Notes: generated by a model not told the origin, from the sequence alone. Shown: positions 44,851 to 55,554, counted from the stretch's first letter. The stretch is 64,000 bases of DNA from Pseudomonas taeanensis MS-3 (GCF_000498575.2 NZ_AWSQ01000001.1:1283914-1347913); one strand, 5' to 3'. A program made the numbers and translations.

Positions 44851-46368
44851 CTACTGCTCGCGTTTGGCAAAACTGCTCAGGGCGCGCTCAATGCATTGTG
44901 CCGTTTTGCCGAAGGCTTGCAGGCTGGCTTCGTCGATCGGCGCGCCAGTCTGGTCGACGAGTACGATCATCATGACCCGGCCGTGACTGGCCAGTGAGCG
45001 GATCAGCAGATGTTCGCTAGGGAACAGTGCTTTCAGCGCACCGGGGAGCAGGGCAGAGAACTGAGCAATGTTTCCCGGGCTCAGGCGCAGCTGCCCTGGC
45101 TCGCTAAGCAGCCGCCGCAGTACCTGGCTGTGTTGCGGGTCGAGCCTCAGGCTGGTAGCCGACGGATCGAGGCCAATGTGTTGGTGGGTAACCAGGCGGC
45201 TGTGAGTACGGTCGGCCAAGAGCAGCAATACGCGTTGCATGCCGCACGCCTGCAATGCCTGGCTGGCGCAGGCCGTCAGGGCGGCGACGCTATTGAAGGC
45301 GGTCGGCTGAGCCAGCAGTTGCATGCAGTGCTGGCGCCACTCGCTGACTTCCTGGGCTTTCGCCGGGGGCGCTGACGGGGGCTGCAGGTGTCGAGCCTGC
45401 CAGGGCCAAAGCAGGGCTTCGGCGGGATGCCAGAGGTCGGGATCAAAGTGTTGGCGGGCGCTTTGTGCAGCGAATTGATGAACCTGCTGCTGCAGGGCGT
45501 CGAGTGGCAGTTGCAGGTATAGCGCGGTCAGGCGTTGCCAGCGCAGGCTGTGAGGCGTGTCCCAGGCGTTGTGGGCAGTCAGCGCCAGGAGGTTGGCCAG
45601 CAGGATGCTGTTGGCCGGTTGGGTCAGCCAGCGGCGCAGGTTGTTATCGGCGTCGAGAAACTGTTGCTGGTGCAGCGGTTGCGGATGGCGACTGGCAATG
45701 TGCAGTGCTTTGGCTAGTAGGCGGCGATCATTCAGCAGCAGGCGGTAACCCAGGATGATCCACTCTGGCAGACGCCAGTGTTCGGCCAGGGCCAGACAGA
45801 GTTCAAGCAGGGGTACGCCGAGTACGTCGTGTTCGACCTTGGCCGCTGGCTCGCCTTTTACCAGTACGCGTTGCTCCCACAGGTCGAGCAGCTCGGGGTG
45901 GCTGCTCAGCAGTGCCCAGACGGGCGTGAGAAACAGCAGGCTACCCCACTGAATTTCCTGCCAGAGCCGCGCCAGGCGCCCGGCGAACAGGCCATTGGCC
46001 TGTTGCGCGGCATGCTGGCTGATCAGCTGGATTTGTCGCAGCGCCTGGGGTATCTCGGCAGCCGGCATGCTGGGCTGCCGGTTCAGCAACTCTTCGACAC
46101 GTTGCAAGCCCAATCGGCCGAGGGCCTTTTCCAGGTTCTCGGCGGGCTCGCTGAGGCCGGTGCTCTTGCGATTGGCTTCGCGCAATACGCTGAGCGCCAG
46201 GGCGGGGCTGCTCTGCATGAGCTCGGCAATATCGCGTAACGAGCGACGGCTGTCGCCCACGGCGCGTCGTACCAGCAGGAGGTTCTCGGCAGGCACTGGT
46301 AACAGCTGATTGCCAAGCTGGTTGAGCCAGGCATCGAGACTTCGGGGGAGGGGGGAACGCTTAGGCAT
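44851..46368 (-). CDS. HDOD-domain protein with C-terminal GAF-like region
   Basis: A 505-residue cytoplasmic protein. The first ~240 residues match the HDOD pattern (helical, DIAELMQSSPALALSVLREAN near 46-66, LGRLGLQRVEELLNRQ), lacking the metal-binding HD pair as HDOD domains do. The C-terminal ~160 residues (VAALTACASQALQACGMQRVLLLLAD, GRVMMIVLVDQTGAPID) look GAF-like. HDOD proteins are often signalling proteins. It is divergent from motAB and upstream of rhdA, so a motility link is possible but unproven. Confidence 0.72.
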   Translation of the reverse strand: MPKRSPLPRSLDAWLNQLGNQLLPVPAENLLLVRRAVGDSRRSLRDIAELMQSSPALALSVLREANRKSTGLSEPAENLEKALGRLGLQRVEELLNRQPSMPAAEIPQALRQIQLISQHAAQQANGLFAGRLARLWQEIQWGSLLFLTPVWALLSSHPELLDLWEQRVLVKGEPAAKVEHDVLGVPLLELCLALAEHWRLPEWIILGYRLLLNDRRLLAKALHIASRHPQPLHQQQFLDADNNLRRWLTQPANSILLANLLALTAHNAWDTPHSLRWQRLTALYLQLPLDALQQQVHQFAAQSARQHFDPDLWHPAEALLWPWQARHLQPPSAPPAKAQEVSEWRQHCMQLLAQPTAFNSVAALTACASQALQACGMQRVLLLLADRTHSRLVTHQHIGLDPSATSLRLDPQHSQVLRRLLSEPGQLRLSPGNIAQFSALLPGALKALFPSEHLLIRSLASHGRVMMIVLVDQTGAPIDEASLQAFGKTAQCIERALSSFAKREQ

Positions 46369-46405
46369 GCGGGTTGAGCCAAACTAGCTTTTAACCTGAA
46401 CTGGC

Positions 46406-46432
46406 TATAGTCTCGCGCATAACTTCCGATAA
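46406..46432 (+). promoter_or_regulatory. Sigma-28 (FliA) type promoter for motAB
   Basis: TATAGTCT (46406-46413), 11 bases, then TCCGATAA (46425-46432). Against TAAAGTTT-N11-GCCGATAA this matches 6 of 8 and 7 of 8 with exact spacing. It lies 54 bases before the motA ATG. Confidence 0.75.
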
Positions 46433-46486
46433 ATAGAAGGGTTGTTTTGAAAAACCCTTACTACTGGCTCTAGCAAGTTCCCTTTT

Positions 46487-47338
46487 ATGGCAAAAATCAT
46501 CGGCATTATTGTTGTGTTCGCCAGCGTGCTTGGCGGCTTTATCTTGTCTGGCGGTCAATTCATGGCGCTGGTGCATCCCTTTGAAGTAATGATTATTGGC
46601 GGCGCCGCACTGGGGGGCTTCCTGCAATCTAATCCGGGCAGCATGTTCATGCATGTGCTCAAGAAGTCCTTGAGCATGTTCAGCTCGCGCTTCACTCATG
46701 CGTATTATCTCGACGTGTTGCGTTTGCTCTATGAGATTCTTAACAAGAGTCGCCGCGAGGGCATGATGGCCATCGAGGCCGATGTCGAGGATCCGTCAGC
46801 CAGCCCAATCTTCAGTAAGTACCCGGTCATTCTCAAAGACACGCGGATGACGGCTTATATTTGTGATTACCTGCGCGTCATGTCCTCCGGCAACATGGCA
46901 CCGCACGAGCTGGAAGGGTTGTTCGACATGGAAATCGCCAGCCTCAAGGAGGAGCTGGAACATCCCGCTCATGCTGTGGCGAAGATCGCCGACGGTCTGC
47001 CGGCCATGGGGATCGTTGCGGCAGTACTGGGTATCGTCATTACCATGTCGATTCTTGCCGAGGCCGATAACGCACAGATCGGCGAGAAGGTGGGTACGGC
47101 TTTGGTCGGTACATTCCTCGGCATTCTTGCCTCTTACGGCTTTTTCGGGCCGCTCGCCACCAGCCTTGAGCATGATGCCAAGGAGGAGCTGAACGTGTAC
47201 GAGTCGATCAAGGCCTGCCTGGTTGCTTCTGCATCCGGTATGCCGCCGTCGCTGGCCGTAGAGTTTGGACGCAAGGTGCTTTATCCCGCTCATCGGCCGA
47301 GCTTTAGTGAACTCGAGCAAGCCATGCGCGGTAGCTAA
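46487..47338 (+). CDS. motA: Flagellar motor stator protein
   Basis: A 283-residue inner-membrane protein of four membrane segments (two near 1-50, two near 170-215) with a cytoplasmic domain between. It forms the proton-driven stator with MotB and turns the rotor. The family blocks GGFILSGGQFMALVHPFE and LPAMGIVAAVLGIV are clear. The stop is 5 bases before motB, so they are one operon. Confidence 0.97.
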   Translation: MAKIIGIIVVFASVLGGFILSGGQFMALVHPFEVMIIGGAALGGFLQSNPGSMFMHVLKKSLSMFSSRFTHAYYLDVLRLLYEILNKSRREGMMAIEADVEDPSASPIFSKYPVILKDTRMTAYICDYLRVMSSGNMAPHELEGLFDMEIASLKEELEHPAHAVAKIADGLPAMGIVAAVLGIVITMSILAEADNAQIGEKVGTALVGTFLGILASYGFFGPLATSLEHDAKEELNVYESIKACLVASASGMPPSLAVEFGRKVLYPAHRPSFSELEQAMRGS

Positions 47339-47343
47339 AGGTT

Positions 47344-48369
47344 ATGGAGAATAACCAGCCGATTATTGTCAAGCGAGTCAAGAAGGTCGCCGCAGGCCAT
47401 CATGGCGGGGCTTGGAAAATTGCGTTCGCCGACTTTGCCACGGCAATGATGGCATTCTTTATGGTGATGTGGCTGATGTCCGTGGCCACGCCGGAGCAGA
47501 AGAAGCTGATCTCCGGGTACTTCAAGGACCCTATCGGCTTCTCCGAGAGTGCCAGCCCTTATGTGATCGACCTCGGTGGTTCGCCCACCCCGGCGCCGGA
47601 TCGCACGCTCAACCAGCCGGTCGACGACCAGACCGAAGGTGAACAGGTCGAGATCGAGCCAGCGCAGCTCGCCGCCGAACAGGCCGAAGCCATGGCTGAA
47701 GAGTTGGAGCGCGAGCGTCTCGAGTTGTTGCTGCAGGAGTTGCAGACCAAGGTTGAGGAAAATCCCCAGCTGCAGCGTTTCAAGGATCAGATTCTGTTCG
47801 ATATCACCCAGGACGGTTTGCGCATCCAGATTGTCGATGCCGAGAATCGACCGATGTTCGACAGTGGCAGCGCGCGCTTGCAGCCCTACTTCGAGGACAT
47901 TCTGCTGGCCTTGAGTGACACCATCAGGGCGGTGCCGAACAAGATCAGCATCAGTGGACATACCGACGCCAAGCCGTTTTCCGGGCGCGGCGACTTTGGT
48001 AACTGGGAGCTTTCCGCCGATCGGGCGAACGCCGCGCGGCGCGTGCTGGTTGCCGGTGGGTATGACGAAGAGCAGGTGGCGCGAGTCGTCGGCTATGCCT
48101 CGTCGGCGCTGTTCGACCGTGAGAATCCGCTCAACCCGGTTAATCGACGTATCGACATCACGGTGCTGACCAAGAAGGCCCAGCGCGCGATCGAGGGTGA
48201 GCAGGACGGTGCCGTTGAGTCGCCGCCCGGTGCGTCGAGTGGCGCCGCGGCAGAGTCGGCTTTACCGGGCGACCCGGCGAGTGGCGCGCCGATACAGTCG
48301 GATGAGCTGCGCGAGCGCTTGAATATCTTCGAGGATGGCGTGCTGCAGTTCGATCAGCCGAGCGAATAA
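47344..48369 (+). CDS. motB: Flagellar motor stator protein
   Basis: A 341-residue stator partner. One N-terminal membrane helix carries the proton-binding aspartate D30 in AFADFATAMMAFFMVMWLM. A long Glu/Gln-rich periplasmic helix (about 95-145) leads to an OmpA-like peptidoglycan-binding domain (about 160-280; SGHTDAKPF, NWELSADRANAARRVL). A Pro/Ala/Gly-rich tail of ~60 residues follows. Co-operonic with motA. Confidence 0.97.
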   Translation: MENNQPIIVKRVKKVAAGHHGGAWKIAFADFATAMMAFFMVMWLMSVATPEQKKLISGYFKDPIGFSESASPYVIDLGGSPTPAPDRTLNQPVDDQTEGEQVEIEPAQLAAEQAEAMAEELERERLELLLQELQTKVEENPQLQRFKDQILFDITQDGLRIQIVDAENRPMFDSGSARLQPYFEDILLALSDTIRAVPNKISISGHTDAKPFSGRGDFGNWELSADRANAARRVLVAGGYDEEQVARVVGYASSALFDRENPLNPVNRRIDITVLTKKAQRAIEGEQDGAVESPPGASSGAAAESALPGDPASGAPIQSDELRERLNIFEDGVLQFDQPSE

Positions 48370-48384
48370 TTCGCCTGCGAAAGC

Positions 48385-48412
48385 ACAAGGCCGCGATCAA
48401 TCGCGGCCTTGT
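48385..48412. terminator. Terminator between convergent motB and rsgA
   Basis: A perfect 12-bp stem (ACAAGGCCGCGA with TCGCGGCCTTGT) and a TCAA loop, followed by CGTTT. It should work for motB and, from the other side, rsgA. Confidence 0.85.
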
Positions 48413-48438
48413 CGTTTCAGTTGCTGTTCGCGTGAGGC

Positions 48439-49470
48439 CTAGTAGTCGGCCTCGGGCAGGCTGGCGAGGATATGCCGGTAGCTGGCCATGCGTTGCGCCT
48501 GGATGCGCCCGTCTTCCAAGGCCTTGAGCAGCGCGCAGCCTGGCTCGCGGTCATGCTTGCAGTCGCGGAAGCGGCAATGGCCGAGCAGATCCTGGAATTC
48601 GATAAAACCCGCCTCGACATCTTCGCGGCTGACATGCACCAGGCCGAATTCGCGGATACCGGGGGAGTCGATCAGTTCGCCGCCACCGGGGAAGTGGAAC
48701 AGTCGCGCGGTGGTGGTGGTGTGCGTGCCCTTGCCGGTCAGTTCCGACAAGGGGCCGACCCGGGTATCCACATCGGGCAGCAGGCTGTTGACCAGTGACG
48801 ATTTGCCGACCCCGGACTGGCCGACGAACACGCTGACGTGACCGTCGAGTTGCTGCATCAGCTGTTGCATGCCGTCGCCCTGGTGAGCGGACACCTCCAG
48901 TAGGGGATAGCCCAGTTGGCGGTACACGCCGAGCAAGGCGTTCAGCGCTACGGCGTTCTGCTCATCGATCAGGTCGGCCTTGTTCAGCAGCAGTAGCGGG
49001 CGGATGCCGGCATGCTCGGCGGCCACCAGGTAACGGTCGATCAGGTTGGCGTGAGGTTCCGGCAGGGGGGCGAAGACGATCACGATCAGGTCGACATTGG
49101 CCGCCACCGGCTTCAGCTGGCCGCGGGTATCCGGGCGGCACAGTTCGGTATTGCGCGGCAGTTGCGCGACAATCACGCCAATGCCCTGATTGCCGGCGCG
49201 CCACACCACGCGATCACCGGTAACCATGGCCGGCAGGTTGGCGCGTAGGTGGCAGCGGAATACTTGCCCGGCCAGCTCACCATCCAGTGCTTCGACCTCG
49301 ACCTGCACGCCGAAGTGGGCGATCACCAGACCGAGCTGTTCCGGGCCGAGGTCGCCGCCCTCAAGGATCTGCACGGCTTGCGACTCGCGCTTGGCCGCGC
49401 GGGCGGCTCGTTCGCCCTGAATTTTTTCGATGCGCCAGTTTTGCCGGCGGTTGAGTTGGCGTTTGGCCAT
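48439..49470 (-). CDS. rsgA: Small ribosomal subunit biogenesis GTPase
   Basis: A 343-residue circularly permuted GTPase: OB-fold (about 40-115), then G4 NKAD (163-166) before G1 GQSGVGKSS (217-225), and a C-terminal zinc motif [14 protein letters not shown]. It helps mature the 30S subunit. The start is [10 protein letters not shown], the family N-terminus; the open frame continues 38 codons upstream without support. Convergent with motB. Confidence 0.96.
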   Translation of the reverse strand: MAKRQLNRRQNWRIEKIQGERAARAAKRESQAVQILEGGDLGPEQLGLVIAHFGVQVEVEALDGELAGQVFRCHLRANLPAMVTGDRVVWRAGNQGIGVIVAQLPRNTELCRPDTRGQLKPVAANVDLIVIVFAPLPEPHANLIDRYLVAAEHAGIRPLLLLNKADLIDEQNAVALNALLGVYRQLGYPLLEVSAHQGDGMQQLMQQLDGHVSVFVGQSGVGKSSLVNSLLPDVDTRVGPLSELTGKGTHTTTTARLFHFPGGGELIDSPGIREFGLVHVSREDVEAGFIEFQDLLGHCRFRDCKHDREPGCALLKALEDGRIQAQRMASYRHILASLPEADY

Positions 49471-49627
49471 GGGGGTTCCGAGGGTTGAGTAGCAATGAAA
49501 ACTGGCGGCGAGTCTAGCACGCGCCTCGTGACGACTCGCATGCACTGCGGTAGTTGGCCGGCGAGCGGTTAAACTGCGCGACATGGCAAGCTGCTTTTGG
49601 AGTGCGGTGAATGGATGAGCGACGAGG

Positions 49628-50404
49628 ATGATGCGGCAATTGCTTGGGCGTTATCCGGCGTTGCTGGCGTTGTCGGCCCAGTTGTGCGCGACCGTGCTGG
49701 TTGGCGTTCTGGTCTATCTGGCGGCGCAGTTCGGGGTCTGGCGCCCCAGTTGGTTGCTGGCTGGCGTGGCGCAAGGGCTGCTGGCCGCCAGCCTCGGTCA
49801 GTGCTTCGGTTTGTCGCGCTGGTGGTGGTGGCTGAACCTGGCGTTCGTCCCGGCGCTGCTCGCCCTGAGCGGGGCGCCGCTGTCGCCTTGGGTATTTTTC
49901 GGCGGGTTTCTGTTGGTGCTGTTGCTCAACTGGAACAGCTTCGGTGAGCAGGTGCCGCTGTACCTGAGCGGGACGAAATGCCGTCGGCAGTTGGCCGACC
50001 TGCTCACCCGGCAGGCGCCGGGCTTCAGCTTTGTCGATCTCGGCTGCGGACCGGCCGGTACTTTGTTGTGGCTGGCTCGCCAGTTTCCGCAGGCGCAGTT
50101 TGTCGGGGTGGAAACGGCGCCGCTGACGTTTGTCATCGCCTGGCTGCGCAGCGTGCCGCAGAGCAATTGTCGGATTCGCTACGAAAGCCTCTGGCGCACC
50201 GACCTGTCGGCGTTCGCGGTGGTCTATTGCTTCCTCTCGCCGGCGCCGATGGCCGCGTTGTGGGACAAAGCGCGGGGGCAGATGGCGGCCGGTAGCTGGT
50301 TGATCAGCAATAGCTTCGAGGTGCCGGGTGTGCCGGCGGATCAACAGGTCGAGTTGCGCGACTGGCGCCAGTCGCGGCTGTTGCTCTGGCGCATGCCAGG
50401 CTAA
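49628..50404 (+). CDS. Membrane-anchored SAM-dependent methyltransferase
   Basis: A 258-residue protein. The first ~100 residues are three hydrophobic segments (about 10-33, 40-58, 68-100), then comes a class I methyltransferase with the SAM motif [11 protein letters not shown] (136-145) and a following acidic residue in FVGVETAPL. The combination suggests a lipid-side or membrane-bound substrate. ATG at 49628 or 49631; the GACGAGG ahead fits the second slightly better. TAAACT at 49570 may be its -10. Placed before orn; substrate unknown. Confidence 0.78.
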   Translation: MMRQLLGRYPALLALSAQLCATVLVGVLVYLAAQFGVWRPSWLLAGVAQGLLAASLGQCFGLSRWWWWLNLAFVPALLALSGAPLSPWVFFGGFLLVLLLNWNSFGEQVPLYLSGTKCRRQLADLLTRQAPGFSFVDLGCGPAGTLLWLARQFPQAQFVGVETAPLTFVIAWLRSVPQSNCRIRYESLWRTDLSAFAVVYCFLSPAPMAALWDKARGQMAAGSWLISNSFEVPGVPADQQVELRDWRQSRLLLWRMPG

Positions 50405-50466
50405 CGACAGGCGCATCGGCGAATGAATTATTCGCTAAACTGCCCGTTCTAGCCGAGGAGCGCATC

Positions 50467-51009
50467 ATGCAAAACCCACTGAACTTGATCTGGATCGACC
50501 TGGAAATGACCGGTCTGGATCCAGATAAAGACGTCATCATCGAAATGGCCACCATAGTCACCGACAGTGACCTCAATGTGTTGGCCGAAGGTCCGGTGAT
50601 TGCTGTACACCAGAGCGATGCGCTGCTGGCCGGCATGGATGAGTGGTGCACCCGCACCCACGGTGAGAGTGGTCTGACCCAGCGGGTGCGCGATAGCAAG
50701 GTCAGTGTGGCCGAAGCCGAGGCGCAGACCCTGGCCTTTCTCGAGCAGTGGGTGCCCAAAGGCAAGTCGCCGATTTGCGGCAATAGCATCGGTCAGGATC
50801 GACGCTTCCTGTATCGCTACATGCCGAGCCTGGAAGCCTATTTCCACTATCGCAACCTGGACGTCTCGACCCTGAAAATCCTCACTGAGCGCTGGGCGCC
50901 CAAGCTCAAGGAAGGCTTCCAGAAGAAGGGCACGCACCTGGCGCTGGACGATATCCGCGAGTCGATCGCCGAGCTGGTGTACTACCGTGAACACTTCCTC
51001 AAGGTCTGA
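50467..51009 (+). CDS. orn: Oligoribonuclease
   Basis: A 180-residue DEDDh exonuclease degrading short RNA oligomers, and pGpG from c-di-GMP turnover. Exo I is [11 protein letters not shown], with [15 protein letters not shown] at the C-terminus. Length is typical. GAGGAG lies before the ATG, and TAAACT at 50436 is a candidate -10. Confidence 0.97.
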   Translation: MQNPLNLIWIDLEMTGLDPDKDVIIEMATIVTDSDLNVLAEGPVIAVHQSDALLAGMDEWCTRTHGESGLTQRVRDSKVSVAEAEAQTLAFLEQWVPKGKSPICGNSIGQDRRFLYRYMPSLEAYFHYRNLDVSTLKILTERWAPKLKEGFQKKGTHLALDDIRESIAELVYYREHFLKV

Positions 51010-51021
51010 GGGCGCTGCAGG

Positions 51022-52104
51022 CTATGCGCCGCCCCGCTTGGCGTGACGCGCGAGCGCCCATTCGACGTGCTCACGCACCAAAGCCGAGGGGTGCTCGCGG
51101 CGAGCCTTGAGCGCCTCGAGCACCGGAATGCTCGACGGTGCGTTGCCCAGACCTACCGCCAGGTTGCGCAGCCAGCGCTCATAGCCGGCGCGGCGCAGCG
51201 GCGAGCCTTCGGTGCGGCTGAGAAACTCCTCCTCGCTCCAGCGAAACAGCGCGGCCAGTTCGGCGTTGTCCAGGCTGTGGCGCGGCTGAAAGTCGCCTTG
51301 CTCGGTAGGGCGGGCGAAACGATTCCACGGGCAAACCAGCTGGCAGTCGTCGCAGCCGAACACCCGATTGCCGATCGGCGCGCGCAGCTCCTCGGGGATT
51401 GATCCTTTCAGCTCGATGGTCAGGTAGGAGATGCAGCGCCGCGCATCCAGTAGATAAGGGCCGACGAAGGCGGCGGTCGGGCAGATGTCCAGACATGCCG
51501 TGCAGCGGCCGCAGTGCTCACTGGCGTGCGGCGCATCGACGGGCAGGGGAATGTCGACGAACAGCTCGCCGAGAAAGAAGTAACTGCCGGCCTGGCGATT
51601 GAGCACCAGGGTGTTTTTGCCGATCCAGCCGAGCCCGGCTTGTTCGGCGATGGCCTTTTCCAGCACCGGGGCGCTGTCGACGAAGGCACGGTAGCCGAAT
51701 GGGCCGATGTGTTGCTGAATGCGTTCGGCCAGCTGCTGCAGGCGCTTGCGGATCAGTTTGTGATAGTCGCGGCCGAGAGCGTAGCGCGACACATAGGCTT
51801 TCTCCGGCTCGCTCAGGCGTTGCGCCATCTGCGTATCGCCGGGCAGGTAATCCATCCGTAGCGAGACCACACGCAGTGTGCCCGGCACCAGTTGCTCCGG
51901 GTGCGAGCGCTTGCTGCCGTGGGCGGCCATGTAGTCCATCTCGCCCTGATAGCCGGCGGCCAGCCAGCGCTGCAGGTGCGCCTCGTGCTCGGCGAGATCC
52001 AGTCCGGCGATGCCGACCTGCTGAAAGCCCAGCTCGCGGCCCCAGTCCTTGATCGACTGGGCGAGGGTGGCGAGAGCGGTGTGGTCGAGCGTACTGGGGG
52101 ACAT
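51022..52104 (-). CDS. queG: Epoxyqueuosine reductase
   Basis: A 360-residue cobalamin-dependent Fe-S enzyme for the last step of queuosine synthesis in tRNA. Two 4Fe-4S sites are visible: CGRCTACLDICP, then CDDCQLVCPW. The start MSPSTLDHTA gives normal family length; upstream codons reach into the opposing promoter and are rejected. Divergent from nnrE. Confidence 0.95.
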   Translation of the reverse strand: MSPSTLDHTALATLAQSIKDWGRELGFQQVGIAGLDLAEHEAHLQRWLAAGYQGEMDYMAAHGSKRSHPEQLVPGTLRVVSLRMDYLPGDTQMAQRLSEPEKAYVSRYALGRDYHKLIRKRLQQLAERIQQHIGPFGYRAFVDSAPVLEKAIAEQAGLGWIGKNTLVLNRQAGSYFFLGELFVDIPLPVDAPHASEHCGRCTACLDICPTAAFVGPYLLDARRCISYLTIELKGSIPEELRAPIGNRVFGCDDCQLVCPWNRFARPTEQGDFQPRHSLDNAELAALFRWSEEEFLSRTEGSPLRRAGYERWLRNLAVGLGNAPSSIPVLEALKARREHPSALVREHVEWALARHAKRGGA

Positions 52105-52133
52105 GTTGAGCGGGAAACCGGAGCGGAGGTGGG

Positions 52134-52139
52134 TATAAT
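52134..52139 (+). promoter_or_regulatory. Candidate -10 box for nnrE operon
   Basis: A perfect TATAAT, 24 bases before the nnrE ATG, in the short divergent region with queG. No good -35 hexamer at 16-18 bases upstream. Confidence 0.55.
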
Positions 52140-52163
52140 TCTGCCAGACATCGGAGCCCACGC

Positions 52164-53663
52164 ATGCCGCATTCTCCCGACAATCTTCCCCTTGCCCTGT
52201 ATAGCGCCGCCCAGGTGCGCGAACTCGACGCCCGGCTGATCGCCGCCGGTACGCCAGGCTTCGAGCTGATGCGCCGCGCCGCCCATGCCATCTGGCGCGC
52301 GCTGCGCCGGCGTTGGCCTGAGGCCGGAGCGCTTACGGTGCTGGCGGGACGTGGCAACAACGCCGGCGATGGCTACCTGGTCGCCGCGTTGGCGCTGCGC
52401 GCCGGGTGGCGGGTAACGCTGCTGGCGGTGGGTGACGCCGAGCAGCTGCAGGGCGATGCCGCATTGGCGCGGGACGAAGCGCTGGCTGCCGGGGTGGCGG
52501 TGCAAGCATGGACTGAGTGCGCGGCGCTCGACGGCGTGGTGGTCGATGCGCTGCTCGGCACAGGCTTGCACGGCGTGGTGCGCGAGCCCTATGCCCAGGT
52601 CATTCGCCTGCTCAATGCCAGTGGGCTGCCGGTGCTGGCGGTGGATGTACCCTCGGGCCTGTGCGCCGACAGCGGTCAGGTCCTCGGCGTCGCAGTGCGC
52701 GCACAACTGACGCTGACGCTGATCGGTTTGAAGCTGGGCTTATTCACCGGCGTAGCGGCGGACTGGGTCGGCGAGTTGCAATTTGATGATCTGCAGGCCG
52801 ATCCGCAGCTGGTCATACAGCAGGCATGTATGGCGCAGCGCCTGGCTGGAGGCAATCTGCCGTGCCTGCCGCGACGCTCGCGTAGCGTGCATAAGGGCCA
52901 GTTGGGCCATGTGTTGGTGGTCGGCGGTGAGCGTGGTTTCGCCGGGGCCGCCTTGCTCGCGGCGCAGAGCGCACTGCGCAGTGGTGCCGGCATGGTGTCG
53001 CTGGCGACCCGGGCCGAGCACCTGGCCGCCGCGCAAGCGCGTATCCCCGAAGTGATGAGCGTTGGCCTGGCTTCAGCCAACCAGCTGCTGGCGCTTGGGC
53101 AGTCGGCGACCGTCTGGGTGGTCGGCCCTGGCCTGGGGCAGGGCGCGTGGGGGCGTAGCCTGTTGTCGGTCGCGGCGATTAGCGCGGCGCCGCAGGTGTG
53201 GGACGCCGATGCCTTGAATATGCTGGCGGCGGGTGCGGTCGACATGCCGAGCAATGGCGTGATCACCCCGCACCCTGGCGAGGCCGCACGCCTACTGGGG
53301 ATCACCTCGGCCGAGGTCCAGGCCGACCGGCCGAGCGCGGCGCGCGCGCTCGCTCAGCGTTATCAGGCAGTATGCGTGCTGAAGGGTGCGGGCAGCCTGA
53401 TCGCCGATCCGGCGGGGCAGTTGCTGCTGTGTGATCGTGGCCATCCCGTTATGGCGGGTGCGGGCTTGGGTGATGTCCTGGCCGGATTGATTGGTGCGCT
53501 GTTAGCCCAGGGGCTGCCGGCATTTGCCGCCGCGACTCTGGGCGTTTGGTTGCATGCGAGTGCCGGTGAGCGACTGGCTGAACAAGGGTGTGGGTTGGCG
53601 GCCAGTGATTTGTGCGCTGCCATTCGTCAGTTATTGCAGGAGCAGTCGGTTTGTCTGAAGTAG
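52164..53663 (+). CDS. nnrE: Bifunctional NAD(P)H-hydrate epimerase / ADP-dependent dehydratase
   Basis: A 499-residue repair enzyme for hydrated NAD(P)H. The N-terminal epimerase half (about 1-215) has [17 protein letters not shown] and VVDALLGTG; the C-terminal ribokinase-like dehydratase half (about 230-499) has [21 protein letters not shown] and [15 protein letters not shown]. First gene of the long nnrE-hflC run. tsaE starts inside its end. Confidence 0.95.
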   Translation: MPHSPDNLPLALYSAAQVRELDARLIAAGTPGFELMRRAAHAIWRALRRRWPEAGALTVLAGRGNNAGDGYLVAALALRAGWRVTLLAVGDAEQLQGDAALARDEALAAGVAVQAWTECAALDGVVVDALLGTGLHGVVREPYAQVIRLLNASGLPVLAVDVPSGLCADSGQVLGVAVRAQLTLTLIGLKLGLFTGVAADWVGELQFDDLQADPQLVIQQACMAQRLAGGNLPCLPRRSRSVHKGQLGHVLVVGGERGFAGAALLAAQSALRSGAGMVSLATRAEHLAAAQARIPEVMSVGLASANQLLALGQSATVWVVGPGLGQGAWGRSLLSVAAISAAPQVWDADALNMLAAGAVDMPSNGVITPHPGEAARLLGITSAEVQADRPSAARALAQRYQAVCVLKGAGSLIADPAGQLLLCDRGHPVMAGAGLGDVLAGLIGALLAQGLPAFAAATLGVWLHASAGERLAEQGCGLAASDLCAAIRQLLQEQSVCLK

Positions 53664-54118
53664 AGCTGTATGCCGCCGATGAGTCGGCGATGCTGGAGTT
53701 GGGCGCGCGTATCGCGCAGGTGAGTGACGGGCGTGGCATCATCTACCTGCATGGCGACCTGGGGGCTGGCAAAACCACCCTGTCGCGCGGGATTATTCGC
53801 GGTCTGGGGCACGTTGGTGCGGTAAAAAGCCCGACCTTTACCCTGGTCGAGCCTTATGAAATAGGCAGTGTCCGGGCCTTTCATTTCGACCTGTACCGGC
53901 TGGTCGACCCGGAGGAGTTGGAGTACCTGGGGATTCGCGACTACTTCGAGGGCGATGCGCTGTGCTTGGTCGAGTGGCCACAACGCGGTGCCGGTTTTTT
54001 GCCAAAGGCTGACCTGGACATTACCATTACTGCGCAAGCGCCTGGACGCTTGCTGCGAGTACGCGGGCAGACTGTGTGCGGTGAGACCTGGTGTGCCGCT
54101 TTGGCCACCGGAGCATGA
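53651..54118 (+). CDS. tsaE: tRNA threonylcarbamoyladenosine biosynthesis ATPase
   Basis: A 155-residue P-loop ATPase working with TsaB, TsaC and TsaD to make t6A37. Walker A is GDLGAGKTT (35-43) with the [10 protein letters not shown] region after it. The start is TTG ([10 protein letters not shown]), overlapping the nnrE end by 13 bases, chosen because AGGAG lies 8 bases upstream; earlier in-frame codons lack a site. Confidence 0.92.
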   Translation: MSEVELYAADESAMLELGARIAQVSDGRGIIYLHGDLGAGKTTLSRGIIRGLGHVGAVKSPTFTLVEPYEIGSVRAFHFDLYRLVDPEELEYLGIRDYFEGDALCLVEWPQRGAGFLPKADLDITITAQAPGRLLRVRGQTVCGETWCAALATGA

Positions 54119-54126
54119 GTTAAATA

Positions 54127-55554
54127 ATGGGGTTGGCTATGCGCATAAGCGCGCGTTTCATCGCGGTTGGAGTGGTATTGGCGGCGTTCGCTGCCGAGGT
54201 TGTCGCCGCTTCGGATGTGCGCAGTGTGCGATTGTGGCGTGCGCCGGATAACACGCGACTGGTGTTCGATCTGTCCGGGCCAGTCCAGCACAGCGTCTTC
54301 ACCCTCAGCGCGCCGGATCGCATCGTGATCGATGTCAGGGGGGGCAAGCTCGCCACTCAACTCGATCAGCTGGTCTTGAGCAATACACCGATTACCGCCG
54401 TGCGCTCGGCGCAACGCACGGCCGAAGACCTGCGGGTGGTGATCGACCTGTCGGCGTCGGTGACGCCGAAAAGTTTTACCCTGGCGCCCAACCAGCAGTA
54501 TGGCCACCGTCTGGTGGTCGACCTGTTCGACCAGGAAGCGGGGGCCCCCAGCCTGCCGGCGACCACAGTCGCCAGTGCCCCCGTTGTGCCCGTTACTCCG
54601 ACCCAGGCGCCGCCTAAGCTAACCCCGGTGCCCAGCAGCAAGCGCGATATCGTCATCGCCATCGATGCGGGGCATGGTGGCGAGGACCCGGGCGCGCTGT
54701 CCCCAGTCAAGGGACAGTATGAGAAGCATGTGACCCTGGCCCTGGCCAAGGAACTGCAGCGCCAGATCAGTGCGGAGAAGGGTTTTCGGGGCGAGCTGGT
54801 GCGTACCGGTGACTATTTCATTCCGTTGCGCAAACGTACCGAGATTGCCCGCAAGAAGGGCGCCGATCTGTTTGTCTCGATTCACGCCGATGCGGCGCCA
54901 CGTGCCGCGGCTTTTGGTGCCTCGGTGTACGCCTTGTCGGACCGTGGCGCGACCTCGGAAACCGCGCGCTGGCTGGCCGATACGGAAAACCAGTCGGACC
55001 TGATCGGGGGAGCCGGTAATGTCAGTCTGGATGACAAGGATCGGATGTTGGCGGGGGTGTTGTTGGACCTGTCGATGACCGCTTCGCTGTCGTCCAGCCT
55101 GAATGTCGGGCAAAAGGTGTTGAGCAATATCGGCCGGATCACTCCTCTGCATAAGCGACGGGTCGAGCAGGCCGGTTTCATGGTGTTGAAGTCGCCGGAT
55201 ATTCCCTCGATCCTAGTCGAGACCGGATTTATTTCCAACCCTAATGAAGCACGGAAGCTGGCCTCGGCCAGCCATCAGCAGGTCCTGGCCCGCTCGATTC
55301 AGGCAGGGGTGCGTCAGTTCTTTCAGCAGAATCCGCCGCCAGGCACCTATATCGCGTGGATGCGCGACAACGGCAAGATCGCCCAGGGGCCGCGTGATCA
55401 TCTAGTCAGTCCCGGTGAAAGCCTGGCGCTGATCGCCCAGCGTTATCAGGTCAGCCTGGGCGCCCTGCGTCGCGCTAATTCGTTGAGCTCTGACTTGATC
55501 AAGGTGGGTCAGACCCTGCAGATTCCGGCCACCACCTTAGCGGTGCAGCCATGA
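54127..55554 (+). CDS. amiB: N-acetylmuramoyl-L-alanine amidase
   Basis: A 475-residue periplasmic amidase for daughter-cell separation. Signal peptide to about residue 28; ATG at 54139 (four codons later) is an alternative start. An AMIN domain (about 30-130), Pro/Thr linker, zinc amidase (about 175-400: [27 protein letters not shown] give the metal and catalytic residues) and one C-terminal LysM (about 428-472) follow in order. Its stop overlaps mutL. Confidence 0.95.
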   Translation: MGLAMRISARFIAVGVVLAAFAAEVVAASDVRSVRLWRAPDNTRLVFDLSGPVQHSVFTLSAPDRIVIDVRGGKLATQLDQLVLSNTPITAVRSAQRTAEDLRVVIDLSASVTPKSFTLAPNQQYGHRLVVDLFDQEAGAPSLPATTVASAPVVPVTPTQAPPKLTPVPSSKRDIVIAIDAGHGGEDPGALSPVKGQYEKHVTLALAKELQRQISAEKGFRGELVRTGDYFIPLRKRTEIARKKGADLFVSIHADAAPRAAAFGASVYALSDRGATSETARWLADTENQSDLIGGAGNVSLDDKDRMLAGVLLDLSMTASLSSSLNVGQKVLSNIGRITPLHKRRVEQAGFMVLKSPDIPSILVETGFISNPNEARKLASASHQQVLARSIQAGVRQFFQQNPPPGTYIAWMRDNGKIAQGPRDHLVSPGESLALIAQRYQVSLGALRRANSLSSDLIKVGQTLQIPATTLAVQP

